DNA from: Gluconobacter frateurii
GTDB taxonomy: Bacteria > Pseudomonadota > Alphaproteobacteria > Acetobacterales > Acetobacteraceae
Length of the DNA stretch: 64,000 nucleotides
Direction of reading: 5' to 3'
Assembly (NCBI RefSeq): GCF_002723955.1
Contig: NZ_BEWN01000004.1
Location: 310,001 to 374,000, forward strand
Position numbers and translations under genes: made by a program. The stretch's first letter is position 1. Each line of letters starts with the position of its first letter. Below the pieces are notes generated by a model that saw nothing but the letters and a program-made list of their open reading frames with translations, was not told the DNA's origin and ran no database searches. This document shows, piece after piece, positions 40,657 through 48,267 of the stretch.

Positions 40657-41162
40657 GGCAGTTCAAAGACGTTTCATCTTTTCAGCAGTTCATGCGTGAG
40701 CGTGTGCTGCCCGCCCTCCCCGCTGCCGTCCATCGCGGCGTGCAGGATGGCGCAGATCGTATCAAGGTCGAGACGCAGGCACAGATTGGGCACTATCTGG
40801 ACGGGCCTGAGAGTGGGCTGCCGACTACCCCGCTCGCCGACAGCACGATTGATGACCGTATTCGGAAGGGATTTACCCCTGACGATCCCGGTCTGCGGAC
40901 TGGCGACATGCGGGACAGCTACGGCACGCGCGTGTCTGAGCCTTCCTTGCGCGTCCATGCGTCAATTGGCTCGGACGATATTAAGGCCGTCGTGTTCGAA
41001 ATGGGCCGATTGGAGCAAGCCAACTATCAGCCCCCTCGCCCCGAATTGGCCGTCGCTGCGCATCAGAATGAGGATCGCGTGGCTCAAGGGGTGGGTAAGG
41101 TTGTGGTGCGGGTGCTCAAGGGGCGCCCGCTTCCGAATGCAGTGGCAGATGAAGCGGAATGA
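40653..41162 (+). CDS. Minor tail/head-tail protein (HK97 gp10-like)
   Basis: A 169-residue protein (MRQFKDVSSFQQFMRERVLPAL...). The long N-terminal helix, then GLRTGDMRDSYGTRV and AVVFEMGRLEQANYQPPRPELAVAA, fits the gp10/HK97 minor tail family. It overlaps the frameshifted chaperone by 4 bases. Confidence 0.65.
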   Translation: MRQFKDVSSFQQFMRERVLPALPAAVHRGVQDGADRIKVETQAQIGHYLDGPESGLPTTPLADSTIDDRIRKGFTPDDPGLRTGDMRDSYGTRVSEPSLRVHASIGSDDIKAVVFEMGRLEQANYQPPRPELAVAAHQNEDRVAQGVGKVVVRVLKGRPLPNAVADEAE

Positions 41163-41169
41163 AAAGCCG

Positions 41170-41922
41170 TTATAGTCTTGGTTCAAAGACGCACTTTATG
41201 CCCATGGTCGTCTCGGATGGCCAGGACGTGCAACTGATTTTGGCGTACGGCCTATTCACAGTTAACGTTTCTCCTATGTCCGGCGCATCGTCCCCGCGCA
41301 TAAGCCCCAAATCGTTAGTGAACATTTTCTGATTGTCTTTAGAGGCTTCACTTCGGTCCCAAATGCCTGCAAAGTCCTCAACATTTCCAGCAAAAGTAAG
41401 TAGGTTAATAGGGTCAGCACGACTTCCTCTGAGAGTAACGCTTGTGACGTTCCCTGCTGTAGAACGATCAAACTCAACCATTGAGGCATCGTTAACGTGA
41501 CCATGAAGAAGTCCAAGCTTCCTAAACTCAACGTTCATGGTATAAAATGCCTCCGGCCTGTATTTACAGTCAGTATGATCGGCGAAATTTTTGCACTGAT
41601 ATAATTTTGCGTGATTTTGATTTTTCTTGCTTAGACTTTGGTTTAGGGAATAGTCGTATCTATCAATGAATGTTTGCGTGTTGCATGCGAACACTAAGTC
41701 ATGAGTGCTCTGATCTATTGCTGATAGGCACGATCCATCCGGCGCCGATGCGGGTACTTCTGGCGCTTCGGGCGACGTGGCCGCCATTGCATTGGCGGTG
41801 TCAGGCTTTGACGCAGCGGGCGCAGTCAAGGGTGAGGCAGAGGGGTCCGGTCGAGCGGCAATGACAAGGGCAACTGCGGCCACCCCGACGCACGCCAGCA
41901 TAACAACGTTAGTTTTGTTCAT
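41170..41922 (-). CDS. Exported hypothetical cargo protein
   Basis: A 250-residue protein starting MNKTNVVMLACVGVAAVALVIA, with GGAGGGG upstream of this ATG. One signal anchor or signal peptide is followed by an Ala/Pro-rich linker and a globular Cys-containing domain (LYQCKNFADHTDCKYRPEAFY). It is on the strand opposite to the tail operon, so it may be expressed in the lysogen. No family recognised. Confidence 0.65.
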   Translation of the reverse strand: MNKTNVVMLACVGVAAVALVIAARPDPSASPLTAPAASKPDTANAMAATSPEAPEVPASAPDGSCLSAIDQSTHDLVFACNTQTFIDRYDYSLNQSLSKKNQNHAKLYQCKNFADHTDCKYRPEAFYTMNVEFRKLGLLHGHVNDASMVEFDRSTAGNVTSVTLRGSRADPINLLTFAGNVEDFAGIWDRSEASKDNQKMFTNDLGLMRGDDAPDIGETLTVNRPYAKISCTSWPSETTMGIKCVFEPRL

Positions 41923-41997
41923 CCGCCCCTCCATTCACACTCCGTAACATGCCGGAGTTTGGGATGGAGGGAAATGGTTTAGTCTTTCTTCTCCACT

Positions 41998-42411
41998 TCA
42001 AGCCCCTCCGCACTCGTGCTCCGAATCAGGAAGCGTCCATGATTTCATCGTGCGAAGGTCGGTTGTCGTGTAGACCTTTCCTCGGTCATCGCCTGTCGGG
42101 CAGTCGGTCGGAAGCGCCACCAGACACATCATTACTCGATCGCCGGAATGAGCGCTGTCTACTTCAGGAAGCTGATCGTAGGAGACCTGATAACCGCCGT
42201 TGGTCAGAGCAACAGCGGAGCCGGATCCTGCAACCCATTGGTTATTGCCATCTGATAGGCGCTCTTCGACGGACTTGATGTGAGTAAAGACGCAGGTTCC
42301 GGGGCGCTTGGGAAGCCCTGGCTCACTTGGAGTAGTTACTGTCTGCGCCGCTGCGGCATCGCTCACCGAAAGTGCTGTTATTATTCCTATAAAAAGCAAC
42401 CAATGGCGCAT
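41998..42411 (-). CDS. Small secreted cargo protein
   Basis: A 137-residue protein. A clear signal peptide (WLLFIGIITALSVSDAAAA) is followed by a soluble domain with five Cys (TCVFTHIKS, MMCLVALPTDCPTGDD, a final C). The even spacing suggests disulphides in the periplasm. No family recognised. Confidence 0.65.
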   Translation of the reverse strand: MRHWLLFIGIITALSVSDAAAAQTVTTPSEPGLPKRPGTCVFTHIKSVEERLSDGNNQWVAGSGSAVALTNGGYQVSYDQLPEVDSAHSGDRVMMCLVALPTDCPTGDDRGKVYTTTDLRTMKSWTLPDSEHECGGA

Positions 42412-42542
42412 CGTTCTTACTCCTTGTGGGCTTCGTTTAGGGCTTCGGGGTCAAGTTGGATCAGGTGACGGATGGCTTTTGGGTGGGTAACGCGGGTTAG
42501 ACCGCCCCGTGATATCGGCACCGGCGTTGCGGGGCCGGCCAT

Positions 42543-43031
42543 TCACGTTGGTCCGCAAGCTCCAGCCTTATGGGCACCGTAAGTTGCCTGGGCTAATGTA
42601 TATTTTTCCCCAGCTGATGAGGATAATTGGTGGATTAGGCCCTTACAGGAGAATCCTGACATTTCAAGGTACTGTTTGGCCGACCGAACTGCATTTTCAT
42701 TCCAGTCTACAGTCAGGCTGTCCACCGCAACGGTAGCATCGGCTACTGAGTAACCCTCTCCTGCGTCAGATGATAACTGATGGATAAGTCCAGCGCGTGA
42801 AAAGCCCGTCATCTCCAAGTAATTTGTTGCGGATCTTACTGCATTGTTTTGTGCAGAAGTTAGGTTGGCTTGCCCCGAAATGGGAAATTTTTCGCTTTCA
42901 ATGTCTGAGCGCGGCTGTGCCGAGCTATAATTACTAAAGTTTCTTGTTGGAGAAACAAATTGTCCGATCACACCGAGACAAAATAGAGAAAAAAATACGC
43001 ACGAGGTGTATTTGAAGATTTTTTTTAGCAT
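42543..43031 (-). CDS. Ltp-like superinfection-exclusion protein
   Basis: A 162-residue protein. An N-terminal hydrophobic segment (SCVFFSLFCLGVIGQF) anchors two tandem repeats of about 43 residues. Each has the pattern NAVRSA-x-x-YLEM-x-GFS-x-x-GLIHQLSS-x-AGE-x-Y-x-x-A-x-A (63-105 and 113-155). This is the host-cell surface-exposed lipoprotein (Ltp) repeat, known from phage TP-J34 Ltp, which blocks DNA injection by other phages. The classic lipobox is imperfect here, so membrane anchoring by the helix is possible. Function by homology pattern. Confidence 0.8.
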   Translation of the reverse strand: MLKKIFKYTSCVFFSLFCLGVIGQFVSPTRNFSNYSSAQPRSDIESEKFPISGQANLTSAQNNAVRSATNYLEMTGFSRAGLIHQLSSDAGEGYSVADATVAVDSLTVDWNENAVRSAKQYLEMSGFSCKGLIHQLSSSAGEKYTLAQATYGAHKAGACGPT

Positions 43032-43271
43032 TAGAACACCTGTATTATGAGTGAAGATTATCTATTTCTATGTTACTAGAATGCATATATTATTAAAAAT
43101 CTCCTCTTCAATTTTGTATATGGGTGCCTATGTAGAACAGGCCATGCTTCGTAATTCATACTCCAGTACAAATGGCGCTACTCCTCCTCTCCCTCCAAAT
43201 ATTTTTGGATCTAGCTTTGGGGAATACCCTTCTCGATAGAGCAGATTCGGGTCAATGGCGGATGCTTGCGC
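43032..43271. other. AT-rich gap
   Basis: About 240 AT-rich bases between two minus-strand cargo genes. No supported gene; it probably holds the promoter of the Ltp-like gene. Confidence 0.35.
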
Positions 43272-43604
43272 CTACATTTCCATTGAAGGATCATTTTGTG
43301 CGTACTGGGCTTGCAAGATAAGAAGTTCTTGCTCAAGATTTTGTACTTGAGAACGCTGATGACGCAACTCGGAATACATCGCCTTGAACAGATTAGATAG
43401 GTTCTCGTTACCTTTCTGACCATCGAAAACTTCTCGTTCAAGCGCATCAAAACGAGCGGACGTATCAGAAAATGTTTCTTCAATTCGGCGCAATATCTCG
43501 GCAGTCAGCGTGATGCCACGTTTGGACGCCTCTCCCTCAAGACGCGCCCTTAGTGGGCCGCTGAGGCGAAGTTTGAACCATGTATCAGGAGCGGATTCGG
43601 TCAT
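43272..43604 (-). CDS. Arc/Mnt-like ribbon-helix-helix regulator
   Basis: About 110 residues starting MTESAPDTW. FKLRLSGPLRARLEGEASKRGITLTAEILRRIEETF is a ribbon-helix-helix domain like phage P22 Arc. The C-terminal half is a coiled coil (LRHQRSQVQNLEQELLILQ). In-frame starts further upstream exist. It is divergent from a second Arc-like gene across a region of ATGGTC/GACCAT repeats. Confidence 0.75.
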   Translation of the reverse strand: MTESAPDTWFKLRLSGPLRARLEGEASKRGITLTAEILRRIEETFSDTSARFDALEREVFDGQKGNENLSNLFKAMYSELRHQRSQVQNLEQELLILQAQYAQNDPSMEM

Positions 43605-43613
43605 GCTCCAATT

Positions 43614-43657
43614 ATGGTCAAAAATTACCTTGACGACCATGGGTAATAAATGGTCAT
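43614..43657. promoter_or_regulatory. Operator-like repeats between two Arc-like genes
   Basis: ATGGTC at 43614-43619, GACCAT at 43635-43640 and ATGGTC at 43650-43655, together with ATTACC (43624-43629) and its inverse GGTAAT (43642-43647). This dyad cluster sits between the divergent regulator genes and is a likely Arc/Mnt-type binding site. Confidence 0.6.
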
Positions 43658-43684
43658 GTTTTGCTCGTAAGCAACGAGGAGAGC

Positions 43685-43870
43685 ATGACACAACAAACCC
43701 ACTTCAAAATACCCATGCCGCCTGACGTCAGAGATTGGCTCGATAAGACGGCACCCAAGGCGCAGCGCAGCCGCGGCGCGCATGTGATCTTCTTGCTTCG
43801 GCAGGAAATGGAAAAAGAAAAGACGGAAGAGGCATTGCTTGGCGGCCTGCCCTCTTCCGTCTCCGAGTGA
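43685..43870 (+). CDS. Small Arc/Mnt-like regulator
   Basis: A 61-residue protein starting MTQQTHFKIPMPPDVRDWL, with GAGGAG just before the ATG. The first 45 residues form a ribbon-helix-helix (beta strand THFKIPMP, then two helices). It is divergent from the other Arc-like gene and 20 bases before the KilA-N gene it may control. Confidence 0.7.
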   Translation: MTQQTHFKIPMPPDVRDWLDKTAPKAQRSRGAHVIFLLRQEMEKEKTEEALLGGLPSSVSE

Positions 43871-43890
43871 ACCAGTGAAGGAACACGAAA

Positions 43891-44865
43891 GTGACGAATA
43901 ACACATCTCTGATCATTCTTTCCACTGCAATCCGTCAAGATGCGCAAGGCCGGTACTGCCTTAACGATTGCCATAAGGCATCGGGCGGTGAGCCGGGAAA
44001 ACGACCGGGCGAATGGCTCCGCAATGACCAGGCGCAGGCTCTTGTTGCGGAACTGACCGATGCGGAAAATCCCGCATCGCCCGTTTCTTCGGTGAAAGGC
44101 GGCTCTAATCAAGGCACCTACGGCTCCGAAGAACTGATCCTGGCCTATGCCCAGTGGATCAGCCCCGCCTTCCACGTTCAGTGCCTTCGCGCCCTCCTTG
44201 CTATGATGAAAGGCGAGGCGCCAGCCACCCAACAACCCTCACTCAATGACCGCCAGAGCAAGGCCATATCCATACTTCGCATAGCCGAGGACGAGGCTGC
44301 GGCTTTCATTCGCAAGCGCGTAAATGATGCGGTTCTCGTAATGCAGGGACATGAGGATCTGGTGACGGTGCCGACCCTATCGGGGAAGGTCACGCCCAAG
44401 CAGATGCGTGAGGCAGTCGGGCTGTTTCGCTCGCTCCAGTACGTCAACAAGCTGAGCGGGATGGACAAGAACAATGCACTTCTGTCCGCAAACCGGCAGG
44501 TCAAGGAAACAACTGGAATTGACCTGCTCAAGAACTCAGGCGCAACCCATCTGCTGGCTCATGAGACCGACCATCCTCTGACGCCTACTGCTATCGGCAA
44601 GCGTCTGGGCAATCATGGGCCGCAACGTATCAACGGTGTCCTGTCTTATCTGGGCTTTCAGACGAAGAAGAGCATCGGGAAAGCTGATGCGTGGGTACCC
44701 ACCTCCAAGGGTGAACCGTATGCTGTAATGGAAGATACGAACAAGAAGCACAGCGACGGAACGCCAGTCCGGCAGTTGAAGTGGAAAGCCTCAATCGTTC
44801 CTCTCATTGAGCAGGAGGTGAACGCCCCTCGCCCTTTCGCCAAGAAGCCGGAGGGAGTGTCATGA
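43891..44865 (+). CDS. KilA-N domain protein
   Basis: A 324-residue protein from GTG at 43891. The N-terminal KilA-N domain has IRQDAQGRYCLNDCHKASGGEPGKRPGEWLRNDQAQALV and TYGSEELILAYAQWISPAFHVQCLRALL. The C-terminal half has a second DNA-binding-like region (LTPTAIGKRLGNHGPQRINGVLSYLGFQ). Such proteins act as phage antirepressors or toxins. It overlaps the S24-like gene by 4 bases. Confidence 0.85.
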   Translation: MTNNTSLIILSTAIRQDAQGRYCLNDCHKASGGEPGKRPGEWLRNDQAQALVAELTDAENPASPVSSVKGGSNQGTYGSEELILAYAQWISPAFHVQCLRALLAMMKGEAPATQQPSLNDRQSKAISILRIAEDEAAAFIRKRVNDAVLVMQGHEDLVTVPTLSGKVTPKQMREAVGLFRSLQYVNKLSGMDKNNALLSANRQVKETTGIDLLKNSGATHLLAHETDHPLTPTAIGKRLGNHGPQRINGVLSYLGFQTKKSIGKADAWVPTSKGEPYAVMEDTNKKHSDGTPVRQLKWKASIVPLIEQEVNAPRPFAKKPEGVS

Positions 44866-45281
44866 GCGCGCTGGCGCTGGCGGGAGCCGCAGGGTCGAAG
44901 AACCGGTTCATGCGGATTGATCACAATGGTCTTTACCCCGAGCTTCGGCGCGGGGACTATGTGATCTGGCAGGAGGTTCGCGGCTTCGTTCAGGAAGGAC
45001 TGTACGTCGTGGCGAATGGTCCGTTCCAGAATGTGTATCAGGTCCAGAACTGCGGTGGGAAGCTGGCGCTACTCTGGCCTGATCGGGACATTGACCCGAA
45101 AACACGAGAGCGGAAGCCGGGGGTTGAGCCTCTGGAATACTCGCTGGAGGACTTTGCGAAGTTCTGCCTTGGGTTCGTGGTGGCTACCGTGAAGGTTCAG
45201 CACGAAGGGGCTTTTCTCGGGGGTGAGACTTTGAAGGGTCGCACCGCCCGAGCGCCTAAACGCAGCCTAGTCGCTGCATGA
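44862..45281 (+). CDS. S24-like protein lacking the catalytic Ser
   Basis: A 139-residue protein. MRIDHNGLYPELRRGDYVIWQEV lines up with the S24 peptidase core (GDSMxPxxxxGDxV), but the Ser position is occupied by Asn/Gly (HNGLYP), so self-cleavage is unlikely. No DNA-binding domain precedes it. It is translationally coupled to the KilA-N protein and may be its partner or a repressor decoy. The fold assignment is a pattern judgement. Confidence 0.55.
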   Translation: MSALALAGAAGSKNRFMRIDHNGLYPELRRGDYVIWQEVRGFVQEGLYVVANGPFQNVYQVQNCGGKLALLWPDRDIDPKTRERKPGVEPLEYSLEDFAKFCLGFVVATVKVQHEGAFLGGETLKGRTARAPKRSLVAA

Positions 45282-45288
45282 CTATGGA

Positions 45289-45310
45289 GCCGCCCTTCGG
45301 GGCGGCTTTT
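45289..45310 (+). terminator. Terminator after the KilA-N/S24-like pair
   Basis: GCCGCCC-TTCG-GGGCGGC-TTTT, 7 bases after the stop codon. Confidence 0.88.
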
Positions 45311-45498
45311 CAATGTTCAGCAACACACAATGCTAGCATTATTGTGCCAAAGAACGCGCCAACCGCCATAAAGGTCAGCCCACCACAAAGGTTGAATAGG
45401 GATAGCCACATGTGCAGCCCGGTGATTACGCAGACTAGTGCGGACCAGGCAAATATGACAGCGAGGGATACTTGAGAGGGGGAAAGGGTGTCTTGCAC
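45310..45498 (-). CDS. Small two-span membrane protein
   Basis: A 62-residue protein from GTG, with GGAG 7 bases upstream. Two hydrophobic helices (LAVIFAWSALVCVITGLHMWL and LTFMAVGAFFGTIMLALCV). It converges on the S24-like gene and shares its terminator region. Function unknown. Confidence 0.55.
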   Translation of the reverse strand: MQDTLSPSQVSLAVIFAWSALVCVITGLHMWLSLFNLCGGLTFMAVGAFFGTIMLALCVAEH

Positions 45499-45688
45499 GA
45501 CCGTGCTCCATAGTTAGTAACATAAGCGATATAGCACGTCTGAAATTGCCGTGCTGAGAGCGAAAAAAATGATGATGACCTGTGCTTTCTGACTGTAAAG
45601 CCGACACAAAGGGCGGCTTTATGCGTCTCCGCTCTCACCTTCCCGAAACCACAATCTGACAGTACGATCTTCCCTCATTCACGGAGAT

Positions 45689-46195
45689 GTGTTGCCAGCT
45701 ATGATTAAGAATATTCCCGGTTTTCTGAAACTGGCGCGCGCTTTCGACCTATTCGAAGAAGCGGCCATGCTCATACTAACCCTGTGCATTACCGCCGTGG
45801 CCTGCGTCGGATTGCTGCATGTTGTCGCGGCAGTCGTCCGCATGGTGCTGAGCACAGGACTGGAACCAACGAACCCGGTCTTGCTTCAAGCTCTTTTCGG
45901 CATGTTCTTCACAGTGCTGATTGCACTGGAGTTCAAGCACTCAATTCTGGTGATGCCAGGCGGTCAGGCACACAGCATGGCCCGGATGCGGTCGGTCCTG
46001 CTTATTGGCATGATGGCGACAGTCCGGAAGTTCATCGTACTCGACCTGAACGGCGTCAACGTGCAGGAGATGGCCGCGCTTTCGGGCGCAGTGCTGGCTT
46101 TGGGGATCGTTTATTGGCTCGTGCGCGGAAAGGTTACGCCGCCGCTGGTGGACGGATCAGGTGGTCTGCTTTCTGGGGCTGATGCCGATCATTGA
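45689..46195 (+). CDS. PsiE-like membrane protein
   Basis: A 164-168 residue protein (TTG at 45689 with GGAG at 5 bases, or ATG at 45701). Four membrane helices are visible (ILTLCITAVACVGLLHVVAAVV, QALFGMFFTVLIAL, SVLLIGMMATVRKFIVL, ALSGAVLALGIVYWLV), with EFKHSI after the second. The layout matches the phosphate-starvation-inducible PsiE family, of unknown function. It is an isolated plus-strand cargo gene. Confidence 0.72.
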   Translation: MLPAMIKNIPGFLKLARAFDLFEEAAMLILTLCITAVACVGLLHVVAAVVRMVLSTGLEPTNPVLLQALFGMFFTVLIALEFKHSILVMPGGQAHSMARMRSVLLIGMMATVRKFIVLDLNGVNVQEMAALSGAVLALGIVYWLVRGKVTPPLVDGSGGLLSGADADH

Positions 46196-46200
46196 GGCTT

Positions 46201-46219
46201 GCCGCCCTTCGGGGCGGTT
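46201..46219 (+). terminator. Hairpin after the PsiE-like gene
   Basis: GCCGCCC-TTCG-GGGCGGT with only a short TT after it, 5 bases from the stop codon. The stem is strong and the T run weak. Confidence 0.65.
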
Positions 46220-46254
46220 CTACCAAGCCGCAGCCGTGACGAAATAGAGGAAGA

Positions 46255-47031
46255 TCATGCGGCTAGATCTGCCATAAATTGCGCTCTCTGGCTCCAACGA
46301 ATTGTGCCTATTCCGTAGCTATCCAGCGCCTCGGGTACAGTGTTGGGAATCTTATGAGATCTATCATTCAGGATTGCATACAGCTTTGTATCAGAGTGAC
46401 CGGAAACGCGGCGCGTTTCCGCTGTGTCCATCCAACTCATAATCAAACTAGTAGACGAATTTTTTCCAGGAACGTTGATAGCTTGTACAATACGCTCCGA
46501 AGCATTCCTTGACTTTGGTATGACAAAGTCAAACCTGTGATCAAAGCCAGTCTTTCCAGTCAATTTTACGTTTGGCGTATAGCGCACATCCGCAGCGTCA
46601 AGCCAAGACGCAACGTCCTCCAAAAACACAGATTCAACTGTTGGAGAGGCCAGCATAAACATGTCTTTTACCGACAGAATAGCCTGCACAAGGTTATGCT
46701 TGCGAAGAGAAAAGTTCTGACGGTTAGCGGATATACGCAACTCGCCATTGTTTTCCTTGACACCAAAACCGTTCAGGATGGTGCGGAAGATCTCCTGTCT
46801 TTTTTCACCTCGACTCACAGGGCATCCGGACATCTCCAGATCGGCCAGGGTATCCCCCGCATCCGTTAAAATGTAACCGTCAGGCTCTGCGCGCGCATAT
46901 ATCTGTATGTAGTCGTTATGGTGATCGAGATATGGTGTCGTTATCTCAGTCCACTGCCCTACTGTTTTCAGAGCAGTTTTGTCACGCAGCCACTCCCAGT
47001 ACCCATCAACGAGTTGGCTAATTTCAGTCAT
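46255..47031 (-). CDS. DUF1828/DUF1829 protein (candidate two-gene system, second gene)
   Basis: A 258-residue protein. The N-terminal DUF1828 region (YWEWLRDKTALKTVGQWTEITTPYLDHHNDYIQIY, YILTDAGDTLADLEMSG) is followed by the DUF1829 region (GFDHRFDFVIPKSRNASERIVQAINVPGK). Its function is not established. It overlaps the upstream gene by 4 bases (ATGA), so the two are translated together. Conserved Asp and Glu residues in the C-terminal part would fit a nuclease-like fold, but this is unproven. Position in a cargo zone suggests defence or toxin-antitoxin activity. Confidence 0.8.
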   Translation of the reverse strand: MTEISQLVDGYWEWLRDKTALKTVGQWTEITTPYLDHHNDYIQIYARAEPDGYILTDAGDTLADLEMSGCPVSRGEKRQEIFRTILNGFGVKENNGELRISANRQNFSLRKHNLVQAILSVKDMFMLASPTVESVFLEDVASWLDAADVRYTPNVKLTGKTGFDHRFDFVIPKSRNASERIVQAINVPGKNSSTSLIMSWMDTAETRRVSGHSDTKLYAILNDRSHKIPNTVPEALDSYGIGTIRWSQRAQFMADLAA

Positions 47032-47474
47032 GTAAACAGCCCTCTCTTAAAACGGGGTGGTTCGGTTACGTTGCAGTACTCCAGAAACTCATTAAGGGTT
47101 TTCCAATGATCCTCAGTGTCTGAAAACATATGAGGATCGATGGGATGTGCCCACTTGTCTCCATATCCTTCTTTATAGACGTGAAGGTGCGGAGATGGAA
47201 TCTCTTGATCGTCTGGATTTCGATGGGGCGCGCCGCCATAATCAAGTCTGGCCAGGATGATGCAGCCGCGAGCCCGATTTTGCAGGGTGCCTTTGAGAAG
47301 GTTGAGCCTATGCCGCCTGATATCAAGGATAAATTTTTCTGATTTATCATCTGACAGTAGCGGAATTTCTATGCGAGTCTGGCCGGCTGACAGTTCCCAC
47401 TCGTGCTCATCTTCGCGAACCTTAGCCATATGAAATAGCAGGTCAGCCTCGTGCTGGCTAAGATCGATACTCAC
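47028..47474 (-). CDS. DUF6978-like protein (candidate two-gene system, first gene)
   Basis: A 148-residue protein. FILDIRRHRLNLLKGTLQNRARGCIILARLDYGGAPHRNPDDQEIPSPHLHVYKEGYGDKWAHPI is a strongly patterned core with several His, Asp and Arg residues, resembling the DUF6978 family. The C-terminus has LNEFLEYCNV. It is coupled by ATGA to the DUF1828 gene and is the first of the pair. The His-rich core may bind metal or nucleic acid. Function unknown. Confidence 0.7.
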   Translation of the reverse strand: MSIDLSQHEADLLFHMAKVREDEHEWELSAGQTRIEIPLLSDDKSEKFILDIRRHRLNLLKGTLQNRARGCIILARLDYGGAPHRNPDDQEIPSPHLHVYKEGYGDKWAHPIDPHMFSDTEDHWKTLNEFLEYCNVTEPPRFKRGLFT

Positions 47475-47610
47475 GTGAACTCCGGGGGATCATTCTGTTA
47501 CGAATGATTACTGAGCCACCCGGAAGAGTCGGGTCAATGGCGAGCCAATCAAGCGCCTTAGTCAGCATAAATGAAATTCGGGCACGCCCAAAGCCGGGTT
47601 GTGTTTTCTA

Positions 47611-47638
47611 GCCGCCCCTCACCGGGCGGCTTTTTTTA
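47611..47638 (+). terminator. Strong hairpin at the end of cargo zone B
   Basis: GCCGCCC-CTCACC-GGGCGGC-TTTTTTT. The T run is on the plus strand, yet no supported plus-strand gene ends just before it. Its last bases overlap the stop of the Mrr-like gene on the other strand. Confidence 0.75.
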
Positions 47639-48247
47639 TGGAGCAGTCCGCAGCCGTACACCGATACGAGACGCCATCTGTTCCGCGTGTCTTGTGAAGC
47701 CGCCCGGACAAATCACAACGGCATCATGCGCATTGTAATAGGACCGAGCTGCGTAAATCTCTTGAACGGCTCTATTCCCTGCTCTGCCTTTGTAGTTCTT
47801 GCACTGGACGGCAATGATCCGGCTTCCATTACGCAAGATTAGATCAGCGCCGTGATCCCCTGATGTAGGTGTCGTCGTAACGTGCCATCCGCGAGAGCGG
47901 AACACAGCGGCGCACTCAACTTCGAATGCTAAACCTGAGCGTGTCGCTGCTTTGACTAAGCCCGCGCTCACCGGGGCGTAAGTTGGCTGCTGACTGCCAT
48001 CTTCCCATGCTGCGATTGCCTTAAAGACCAAGAGTTCTGGGAATTCCGGCCACTTCTGAACGGTGAACTCCGCCCATGTGACCCGGCATGACCACCACAG
48101 CGCTTGTAGGGCAATGCTTGTAACTGCGAGGCCTATGGCAATGCCCAGAAGCGCGATTGCAACACAGATAGCGGCGATAATCGCCAGCAGCACGATCAGT
48201 CCAGTGCCCTCTTTCGCACCGCCAGTTCGATAACGGCGCCTAACCAC
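47636..48247 (-). CDS. Membrane-anchored Mrr-like restriction endonuclease
   Basis: A 203-residue protein. Residues 15-52 form one or two membrane helices (GLIVLLAIIAAICVAIALLGIAIGLAV). Residues 100-200 are an Mrr-type PD-(D/E)xK domain: Glu109/Glu111 in LAFEVEC, Asp135 in GDHGADLIL, and Gln148-Cys-Lys150 in VQCKNYKG, all present. Mrr-like enzymes cut modified or foreign DNA. The membrane anchor could place it where infecting DNA enters. Antisense to the tail operon. Confidence 0.85.
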   Translation of the reverse strand: MVRRRYRTGGAKEGTGLIVLLAIIAAICVAIALLGIAIGLAVTSIALQALWWSCRVTWAEFTVQKWPEFPELLVFKAIAAWEDGSQQPTYAPVSAGLVKAATRSGLAFEVECAAVFRSRGWHVTTTPTSGDHGADLILRNGSRIIAVQCKNYKGRAGNRAVQEIYAARSYYNAHDAVVICPGGFTRHAEQMASRIGVRLRTAP

Positions 48248-48267
48248 ATTTTCTTTCAGGAATCATC

